Shown here: in pieces, positions 58,571-64,000 of the stretch
Numbering within the stretch: the stretch's first letter is position 1
Layout: every line of letters starts with the position of its first letter
Source of the DNA: PALSA-1335 sp965231025
Lineage (GTDB): Bacteria; Patescibacteriota; Gracilibacteria; UBA1369
Length of the DNA: 64,000 nt
Reading direction: 5' to 3'
Assembly: GCA_965231025.1 (NCBI GenBank)
Contig: OZ246407.1
Location: 1,116,001-1,180,000, forward strand
Position numbers and translations under genes: made by a program
Notes under the pieces: model-generated
What the model saw: the letters and a program-made list of their open reading frames with translations, nothing else
Told to the model about the DNA's origin: nothing
The model's database searches: none

Positions 58571-59479
58571 CTATTTATGCTGAAGAATATTCAAAAAAAG
58601 CTGTTCCAGACGGTTCCCCTTGGGACGGATGTCACGGACGACATACCCGCGCTCATGAAGCTCGTGAATGAATCCCGACATCGTCTGTTGATGGGTTAAA
58701 TCGGCTTCCAGGGTAACATCATCAATGAAACGCAGATCAAAACCGTGAACCTTTTTATGTCCGTTCGAACCTTCAATCGTAAGAACGTAGGTTTGTTTTT
58801 CAAGGGAGCCCACCAGGTTTTTCACGCTGTCGTTCCGGACAATCTCGCCTTCCTTGATAATCGCCACGTTGCGGCAGAGCTGCTCGGCCTCCTCAAGGTA
58901 ATGCGTCGTCAAAAAAATCGTTGTGCCCTCCCTGTTCAATTTATTCAGGTACTTCCACATGCCATGACGGAGCTCAACGTCCACCCCCGCCGTCGGTTCG
59001 TCCAAAAAAAGCAGTCTGGGATGATGAATCAGCGCCCGCGCGATCATCAGACGGCGCTTCATTCCTCCGGAAAGGGCCCGGCTCGGCTGATCTTTTTTAT
59101 TCCAAAGTTCAAGCGTCGTTAAGATCTCCTCGGCACGGTCCATGGCCACCGCGCGCGGAACACCAAAATATCCGCCCTGACAAACCACGATGTCGATAAC
59201 TTTTTCAAAAATGCTGAAATTGAACTCCTGCGGAACGACACCGACCTGACGTTTGACCTGATTGATCTCCCCGTCCAGGTCATGTCCGAAAATTTTAACC
59301 TTCCCTCCGCTTTTATTGACCAGACCGGTCAAAATGCCGATGATCGTGGTCTTCCCGGCGCCGTTCGCCCCCAGCAACCCAAAAAAATCGCCCTCGTTCA
59401 CCTCAAGATCCACGCCCTTGAGGGCCCTGGTGCCGCTGGCATATGTTTTCGTCAGATGTTTGATGCTGATCGCGTTCAT
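58571..59479 (-). CDS. ABC-2 type exporter ATP-binding protein
   Basis: Walker A GANGAGKTT (37-45), Q-loop VPQEFN, signature ALSGGMKRR, Walker B LLFLDEPTAGVD and H-loop LTTHYLEEAE are all present in a DrrA/YadG-like ATPase of 302 residues. The C-terminal 80 residues form the usual extra domain. The ATG at 59479 is chosen because the promoter -10 box ends 8 bp before it; the mRNA may be nearly leaderless. First gene of the ABC-gshA operon. Confidence 0.92.
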   Translation of the reverse strand: MNAISIKHLTKTYASGTRALKGVDLEVNEGDFFGLLGANGAGKTTIIGILTGLVNKSGGKVKIFGHDLDGEINQVKRQVGVVPQEFNFSIFEKVIDIVVCQGGYFGVPRAVAMDRAEEILTTLELWNKKDQPSRALSGGMKRRLMIARALIHHPRLLFLDEPTAGVDVELRHGMWKYLNKLNREGTTIFLTTHYLEEAEQLCRNVAIIKEGEIVRNDSVKNLVGSLEKQTYVLTIEGSNGHKKVHGFDLRFIDDVTLEADLTHQQTMSGFIHELHERGYVVRDIRPKGNRLEQLFLNILQHK

Positions 59480-59486
59480 AGAACCA

Positions 59487-59515
59487 AGTATATATGAAAA
59501 GGACCGCCAGTCCAA
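59487..59515 (-). promoter_or_regulatory. Promoter of the ABC exporter/glutathione operon
   Basis: On the minus strand TTGGAC (59510-59515) and TATACT (59487-59492) are spaced by 17 bp. Transcription would start about 59480, essentially at the ATG (59479). Confidence 0.55.
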
Positions 59516-59585
59516 CCCGCCGATTCGCAAGCCAAAAAAAGCCCTCAACCTTTACAAACTTTTCCTCCCAAAGTACATTTGAGCC

Positions 59586-60386
59586 ATGGATGTAAAACTT
59601 TATCACGACTTCGCCGTCAAAATTGCGAAAAAGGCCGGTAAAATCCTGCTGGATTATTACCAGACCAACATTCAGATCAATTACAAGGGCGGAGACAAAC
59701 GCAACCTGGTCACCGAAGTGGATACGCTGGCCGAAAAGTTCATCGTGGACTCCATCAGAAAAAAATTCCCCGACCACTGTTTTCTGGCCGAAGAAGGCGG
59801 CGACTGCGGCATCAAGCCCTCCGATTTCCGGTGGGTCATCGATCCCATCGACGGCACCACGAACTACGCCCACGGCTACAATTTCTACGCCGTTTCCATC
59901 GGCATGATGTATAAAAACGAAGTGCTGGTGGGTGTTATTTACGCTCCCCTGCTCAAGGAACTCTTCCACGCCGGCAAAGGACTCGGGGCCTGGCTGAACA
60001 ACAAACGGCTGCACGTTTCCAAATCCTCGGAACTCCTCACCTCACTCCTTGCCACAGGATTTAACGCCAATGAAGGCGGCAGAAATATTCCGATTTTCAC
60101 CCACATTTTACCCAAGTCGCAGGGAATCCGCAGGGCCGGATCCGCCGCCCTGGACATGGCCTACACGGCCGCCGGGCGTCTGGACGCGTACTGGGAACTG
60201 GCCATCTATCCCTGGGACATCGGAGCCGGAGTGATCCTTGTTCAGGAAGCCGGCGGCCATGTAACCGACATGTACGGAAAACCCCTGAATTTAAACACTC
60301 ATGAAGCCGTCACCGTGCTCGCCAGCAACGGAAAACTTCATGAAGTGATGGTTGAAAATATCGTCGCTGGCAAAAGGGCAACTTAA
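59586..60386 (+). CDS. suhB: Inositol monophosphatase family protein (SuhB-like)
   Basis: A 266-residue Mg-dependent phosphatase with E69/E70 in LAEEGG, the DPIDGTTNY motif (86-94), and the C-terminal WDIGAGVILVQEAGG. Family members cleave inositol phosphates, or act on PAP or fructose bisphosphate; SuhB also aids rRNA transcription. The exact substrate cannot be read from sequence. It is divergent from the ABC operon. Confidence 0.9.
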   Translation: MDVKLYHDFAVKIAKKAGKILLDYYQTNIQINYKGGDKRNLVTEVDTLAEKFIVDSIRKKFPDHCFLAEEGGDCGIKPSDFRWVIDPIDGTTNYAHGYNFYAVSIGMMYKNEVLVGVIYAPLLKELFHAGKGLGAWLNNKRLHVSKSSELLTSLLATGFNANEGGRNIPIFTHILPKSQGIRRAGSAALDMAYTAAGRLDAYWELAIYPWDIGAGVILVQEAGGHVTDMYGKPLNLNTHEAVTVLASNGKLHEVMVENIVAGKRAT

Positions 60387-60388
60387 GG

Positions 60389-60417
60389 TTGTCAAACCAC
60401 AAAAAATACGTTACATT
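60389..60417 (+). promoter_or_regulatory. Promoter of the tRNA-Arg unit
   Basis: TTGTCA (60389-60394) and TACATT (60412-60417) are spaced by 17 bp, beginning 2 bp after the suhB stop. Transcription would start about 60424 and include the structured leader. Confidence 0.55.
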
Positions 60418-60429
60418 AGCGCCTGCCTT

Positions 60430-60545
60430 TGACAACCCCCAAAAAGGGGCCCCCAAATGGGTCTAGCGAAGCGAACCGTTTGGGGAGAGGAGCGCCCGAT
60501 GAAAGCCGAAGCGTACAAAGTACGCGTAGGCTGAAAACGGGAAAG
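60430..60545 (+). ncRNA. Structured leader before tRNA-Arg
   Basis: Two complex hairpins lie between the promoter and the tRNA. In the first, CCCCAAATGG (60451-60460) pairs with CCGTTTGGGG (60476-60485), using a U-G pair that is good only on the plus strand. In the second, CCCG (60495-60498), GCC (60505-60507) and GCGTAC (60511-60516) pair with GTACGC (60520-60525), GGC (60529-60531) and CGGG (60538-60541), with A-rich internal loops. It matches no RNA family I know. Confidence 0.45.
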
Positions 60546-60551
60546 CGACGA

Positions 60552-60628
60552 GAGCCCGTAGCTCAGATGGATAGAGCGTTGGTTTGCGGAGCCAAAGGTC
60601 GCGCGTTCGACTCGCGCCGGGCTCACCA
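60552..60628 (+). tRNA. tRNA-Arg, anticodon GCG
   Basis: Full cloverleaf: acceptor GAGCCCG with CGGGCTC, D-arm GCTC/GAGC, anticodon stem TTGGT/GCCAA with loop TTGCGGA (anticodon GCG), T-arm GCGCG/CGCGC with loop TTCGACT, and an encoded CCA end. GCG reads CGC; most bacteria instead use an ACG (inosine) tRNA for this box. Confidence 0.93.
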
Positions 60629-60640
60629 GAAAACATCAAG

Positions 60641-61120
60641 ATGCAGAATATTTACCAAATACTGGACAACCTCGGGATCAAGTACGATAAACGCGAACAC
60701 CCGGCGGTTTTTACGTGCGAACAAGCCGACCGTTATTACGACGAATCCATGGGAGGAAAAAGCAAAAACCTCCTGCTCCGCAACAGAAAGGGTGATGTCC
60801 ACTATCTCGTGGTGCTCCAAAGCGACAAAAAACTGGATCTCAAAAAACTTGAAAGCCTTTTCGGCGAATCAAAACTCAGCTTTGCCTCCGAAGAAAGGCT
60901 GATGAAATACCTGTGCCTGACGCCGGGCTCCGTGTCCCCTTTCGGACTCATCAACGACGCTGAGAAAGCGGTAAAAGTGATTATCGACAACGACCTTTGG
61001 ACTTATCCAAAACTGCACTTCCACCCGAACACCAACACCGCCTCGCTGGTAATTGCGACGGAAGATTTTAAAAAATTCCTGGACTGGTGCGGGAACCAGG
61101 TCACCAGCGTCAATCTCTAG
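60641..61120 (+). CDS. YbaK/ProX-type aminoacyl-tRNA deacylase
   Basis: A 159-residue YbaK-fold protein of the ProX (PrdX) type that hydrolyses mischarged tRNAs in trans, classically alanyl-tRNA(Pro). Family blocks are REHPAVFTCEQA, SKNLLLRNRKGDVHYLVVL, LTPGSVSPFGLIND and LHFHPNTNTASLVI. The ATG at 60641 is the likely start; a longer reading would run through the tRNA. It is 12 bp after tRNA-Arg and may share its transcript. Confidence 0.88.
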   Translation: MQNIYQILDNLGIKYDKREHPAVFTCEQADRYYDESMGGKSKNLLLRNRKGDVHYLVVLQSDKKLDLKKLESLFGESKLSFASEERLMKYLCLTPGSVSPFGLINDAEKAVKVIIDNDLWTYPKLHFHPNTNTASLVIATEDFKKFLDWCGNQVTSVNL

Positions 61121-61145
61121 CTCTGGCGCACCTCAGATTTTGGAT

Positions 61146-61151
61146 TATAAT
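61146..61151 (+). promoter_or_regulatory. -10 box of tRNA-Val
   Basis: A perfect TATAAT lies 9 bp before the mature 5' end of tRNA-Val. No clear -35 box is seen at 16-18 bp. Confidence 0.45.
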
Positions 61152-61160
61152 ACGGCCCCC

Positions 61161-61237
61161 GGGCAATTAGCTCAGTTGGTTAGAGCGTTCGATTCACATT
61201 CGAAAGGTCACTGGTTCGAGTCCAGTATTGCCCACCA
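61161..61237 (+). tRNA. tRNA-Val, anticodon CAC
   Basis: Acceptor GGGCAAT with ATTGCCC, D-arm GCTC/GAGC, anticodon stem TTCGA/TCGAA with loop TTCACAT (anticodon CAC), T-arm ACTGG/CCAGT with loop TTCGAGT, and an encoded CCA. It reads GTG; a separate tRNA-Val(TAC) is expected elsewhere. Confidence 0.95.
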
Positions 61238-61239
61238 GA
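61231..61239 (+). repeat. tRNA-end repeat, left copy
   Basis: CCCACCAGA at the 3' end of tRNA-Val is repeated at 62080-62088, in both cases 11-15 bp after GGTTCGA. The two copies flank the TauE/SafE gene and may mark an old insertion at the tRNA. Short enough to be chance. Confidence 0.3.
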
Positions 61240-61272
61240 AGATGAAAAACAGAACCATCAACCATAAGATTC

Positions 61273-61995
61273 ATGGACATCTTTTCCATAGCGATACTCA
61301 CTCTGATTTCCGCAGCAATAGGAACAATGACCGGGTTCGGGACATCAACCGTCATGATTCCCGTTTTGGTTATGTTTATGCCGCCACTTGAGGCGATTTT
61401 TTTGGTATCGATTGTGCATTGGTTTGGAAACGTTTGGAAGGTGACACTCTTCAAGTCAGGATTCAATCTAAAACTTATTGCATTGTTTGGCGTCTCCGGT
61501 TTTATAGCAAGCTATGCCGGGGCCACGATATCTCTCAATATAGATAATTCAATCCTGCTGAGGCTTTTGGGAGTATTCCTCGCCATCTACTCCCTGTCAC
61601 TCATTTTCAAATCAAATCTGAAAATCAAGGCAGGTACAAAGACCGCACTGTTTGGAGGAACTTTATCAGGTCTCTTTGCCGGCATGTTTGGCATAGGAGG
61701 AGCGATTCGAAGCGCTTTCTTGCTTATTTATGATCTCCCGAAGGCTGTTTATATCGCTACGGCTGGAGCAATAGGATTACTTGTCGATTCCACGAGAATA
61801 GTAACATATTTTTTTGGGGGAACAACGATGGCTGAAAGGCTTTGGTGGGGCTTGTTAATTTTCATACCAGTCTCTTTCGTCGGCGCTCAGATTGCGAAAA
61901 AGATAGTTAACAAGATTCCGCAGAATCAATTCCGTGTTGTTGTAGCATGCCTCCTGCTCATTCTAGGAATCAAGATGATTATTCTGCCAAGCTAG
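61273..61995 (+). CDS. TauE/SafE-family permease
   Basis: A 240-residue membrane protein with about eight helices and the duplicated family pattern (IGTMTGFGTSTVMIPVL in the first half, GLFAGMFGIGGAIRSAFLL in the second). Members export sulfite, sulfonates or other organic anions; the substrate here is unknown. Its codons are more A/T-rich than those of its neighbours and it sits just after a tRNA, so it may have been acquired by transfer. Confidence 0.88.
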   Translation: MDIFSIAILTLISAAIGTMTGFGTSTVMIPVLVMFMPPLEAIFLVSIVHWFGNVWKVTLFKSGFNLKLIALFGVSGFIASYAGATISLNIDNSILLRLLGVFLAIYSLSLIFKSNLKIKAGTKTALFGGTLSGLFAGMFGIGGAIRSAFLLIYDLPKAVYIATAGAIGLLVDSTRIVTYFFGGTTMAERLWWGLLIFIPVSFVGAQIAKKIVNKIPQNQFRVVVACLLLILGIKMIILPS

Positions 61996-62079
61996 ACAAA
62001 AGGAGAAACTAATCAAGAAGAACTTGATCCATCAGATGAGGCAACCATTTGGTCAGCGGTTCGAACCACGTCAAGGAAC

Positions 62080-62088
62080 CCCACCAGA
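62080..62088 (+). repeat. tRNA-end repeat, right copy
   Basis: Second copy of CCCACCAGA, preceded by GGTTCGA at 62058-62064. It lies in the 108-bp gap after the TauE/SafE gene. See the copy at 61231. Confidence 0.3.
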
Positions 62089-62103
62089 TACTCACCGCAA
62101 AGA

Positions 62104-64000
62104 CTAGACCGGTTTGTTTTCGGGAAGACTATAAACCTGAAAAGGAGGATTTTTTGCGTAATAATAATTACCTCCGTCATATTCGATTTTAACCACAAAA
62201 GGCTTTACGGCACCTGCCTGCTCCATCCTCGACGTCAGCCTTTTAGCATACGATTCAAGCGGCTTGGGTACCTGTGAAACCAAAGCTGCATCGGCGGGCA
62301 CCTCCTGTACCTGTTGCGTTCCCGATTCATAATTGATGGGCATGGGCAAAGCCTCCAGTGTGGCCATATCAGGCTGATCCGGATCCTGCCGGGCGATGGC
62401 CTGTAAAATCATTGTTCGATACCGGCCGAACGACTCTGTGTGCCAAAAGGTATCCTCCGCAATCGCCATTCTTCTTTCAAAAAAGGAGTTGATTTCAGGG
62501 TTATTTTTTGCAAGCACCAACCGGGCCGCATCCATATTTTCTTGCTTCGAATCATTCATTGAGTAAACGTTTCTGGACTTGCATTTGGAAAAAGCAGAAC
62601 GGACAGAGTCAAGATGAGCGCGTTCGGATTCTGGAATTGCATTATACGTTTTCAGTACCCAGTCCGCCTGTTCAGCGTCAATATCAATCTTCCCGTCATC
62701 ATGCTTAAAAACAAAAGACATAATGATACCTTCAAGAAAGATATGAACATCCCGCGGAGTATCCTTAAACATCTCCGTAAACTTCGGATCACCGGATTGC
62801 GACCAGGGAAATTTATTTTGATCAACGATACCGCTGACATAATCCCTGATCGTCGAAGGAGGATACGTTGTGTAATAATTATCAAGTTCCTGCTTCAGGG
62901 AATCCATGTCATAGTTAAAGCCTACCGATCGGAAAAGCCCCTCAAGATAAAGTTTTGCGCACGCTCTTTTTTCCTCAAGCTTGGGGTCGCCGGGATTATC
63001 CGGATACAGCTCCAGGACCTTTGCGTCGGTATACTGGCTGACCTCTTTTTCGAACCGTATTTTCGGCCGGATGTGTTCAAAAGCGGCTTTGACCGCGGAA
63101 AGTGAATCTCTTTGCCCCTCAGGGATCAAGGCGAAAGTTTCCCTGATCACCGCAAGATCCTCCGGAGGAATGGTGCGACCGCCACCCGAATCGGCAGGAA
63201 TCCTGGAATCAAGCACCCCCTCCATATAGGCCTTCACGTCCGGCGATGCGTTCTTGTAAAATTCAGCCTCCTTGCTGTCTTTCCAGAATGGGCCCTCCGT
63301 TCCGGAACCCAGACTATCCACGAAACTTTTGACCTTGTTGTCCCCTCCGGCATTTTCATACGCCGAGCGGATCGCATCTTCCGTCCCTTTCTTGTCGGGC
63401 GTTAACTTAATACTCGTCAGCAGTCCCTCAAGATATGCTGCTCCCAGCTGACGTCTCCGCTCAATATCTTCCTTGACCGCCTTGGGGTCTTCCGGAAAGA
63501 GTGCGGTGACTTTTGACAGAGTGAAGTCCTTTCTCGCGGCTTCGCGCCGTGATTTTTGTTTTTGCTCAACGGACATTTTGGCAGCTTCCTCTATTTTACC
63601 GATCATATCCGCTTTATGGGACTCGATTTCCAGGGCCGCCCTCATCTGGCTTTCACTTTTTCCCCAGTCAACATCAAACTGATCGCACGCCAGACGCGCC
63701 TCACCAACGGACTTTGCATTCTTAACGGCCTGCACAAGGGAAGCGGGAGTATTTTCCGGAAAGGTAAAAAACTTTTTCACGTCCTGCCACTGTTCCAGGG
63801 AGAGGTTTTCCGCGATGGTTCCTTTCAGAGCCGCACCTTTGCCTTTGGCATCCGGCCCGCCCAGTTTGACATAAGAATCCTGTGCCGCACTCAACCTGAG
63901 CCCTGCAGGTATGACTGCATCGGCGGATTTGTTGACAGAATCCATGAGTTTACGTATCTCCCCCTTTTCAGCGCTCTCTTCCGCCTTATATTTGGTATCG
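62104..64000 (-). CDS. Large protein with internal duplication, incomplete at the window edge
   Basis: The frame is open from the window edge to the stop at 62104; the first ATG is at 63945, but the 18 codons before it have no stop and look like coding sequence (Lys/Glu-rich), so the true start may be outside. Two units of about 150 residues are similar: LFPEDPKAVKEDIERRRQLG with LYPDNPGDPKLEEKRACAKL, both followed by YLEGL; then paired blocks YMEGVLDS/FLEGIIMS and FALIPEGQRDSLSAVKAAF/YNAIPESERAHLDSVRSAF. It is helical with no membrane segment in the visible part. Function unknown. Confidence 0.75.
   Translation of the reverse strand, partial: DTKYKAEESAEKGEIRKLMDSVNKSADAVIPAGLRLSAAQDSYVKLGGPDAKGKGAALKGTIAENLSLEQWQDVKKFFTFPENTPASLVQAVKNAKSVGEARLACDQFDVDWGKSESQMRAALEIESHKADMIGKIEEAAKMSVEQKQKSRREAARKDFTLSKVTALFPEDPKAVKEDIERRRQLGAAYLEGLLTSIKLTPDKKGTEDAIRSAYENAGGDNKVKSFVDSLGSGTEGPFWKDSKEAEFYKNASPDVKAYMEGVLDSRIPADSGGGRTIPPEDLAVIRETFALIPEGQRDSLSAVKAAFEHIRPKIRFEKEVSQYTDAKVLELYPDNPGDPKLEEKRACAKLYLEGLFRSVGFNYDMDSLKQELDNYYTTYPPSTIRDYVSGIVDQNKFPWSQSGDPKFTEMFKDTPRDVHIFLEGIIMSFVFKHDDGKIDIDAEQADWVLKTYNAIPESERAHLDSVRSAFSKCKSRNVYSMNDSKQENMDAARLVLAKNNPEINSFFERRMAIAEDTFWHTESFGRYRTMILQAIARQDPDQPDMATLEALPMPINYESGTQQVQEVPADAALVSQVPKPLESYAKRLTSRMEQAGAVKPFVVKIEYDGGNYYYAKNPPFQVYSLPENKPV

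Noticed and set aside
60411..60626. Minus-strand open frame of 71 codons
   Set aside because: It runs through tRNA-Arg; frames of this kind antisense to a tRNA are a well-known annotation artefact.
1..64000. CRISPR array
   Set aside because: No set of regularly spaced direct repeats of 20-40 bp was seen; the ribosomal-operon repeats are short, degenerate and without spacers.

Overview
The window is dense bacterial DNA read with the standard bacterial code (TGA is used as a stop, for example at the infA/rpmJ and prenyltransferase/kinase junctions). Three things point to a Patescibacteria/CPR bacterium, possibly of the Peregrinibacteria/Gracilibacteria side but not one that recodes UGA: the S5-L15 junction has no rpmD (L30), almost no gene has a Shine-Dalgarno motif, and the envelope proteins carry SLH domains. 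The placement is inference; no 16S rRNA gene is present.

Layout. 1-8937: the end of the spc operon and the alpha operon (rplR end, rpsE, rplO, secY, adk, map, infA, rpmJ, rpsM, rpsK, rpsD, rpoA, rplQ, rplM, rpsI), closed by a bidirectional terminator. 9002-15864: a PP2C-type phosphatase, trmD, a Ca2+-type P-ATPase, a DUF167 protein, rsmA and a small lipoprotein. 15920-22901: pyrF, a stand-alone Smr protein, several unknown genes, and a pyrD-pyrK-pyrE operon with an unknown fourth gene. 23089-27696: a response regulator, an 824-residue protein that looks like a cis-prenyltransferase fused to a class I terpene synthase, and a GAF-type histidine kinase. I consider this the most novel system here. 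27676-36631: ldh, pyrC, pyrB, an SLH/beta-propeller surface protein, two unknown genes and carA. 36658-44290: a second SLH surface protein, a 630-bp gene-free stretch with an unclassified structured RNA candidate, a DUF2007-like gene, a 55-residue gene behind a palindromic promoter, a DinG-type exonuclease-helicase and a TPR protein. 44430-54375: lemA with a DUF2207 partner, uvrB, DUF378, an unknown gene, and a B12-dependent ribonucleotide reductase with NrdR-like boxes. 54840-59479: TspO, then an ABC exporter operon that continues into glutathione synthesis (gshA plus a separate ATP-grasp ligase). 59586-64000: an inositol monophosphatase, tRNA-Arg(GCG) with a structured leader, a YbaK/ProX-type editing protein, tRNA-Val(CAC), a TauE/SafE permease and a large repeat-containing protein that stays open to the window edge.

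How the genes work together. The window encodes most of de novo UMP synthesis (carA, pyrB, pyrC, pyrD, pyrK, pyrE, pyrF; carB is not here) in scattered blocks, and B12-dependent deoxynucleotide production, so this cell builds its own pyrimidines. LDH indicates fermentation. The SLH proteins imply an S-layer or an SLH-anchored surface. The two-component system around the prenyltransferase/terpene-synthase fusion suggests regulated isoprenoid or terpenoid production. Leaders are short and poor in G, several convergent genes overlap, and recognisable promoters are of the sigma-70 type (TTGNNN-N16-18-TANNNT).
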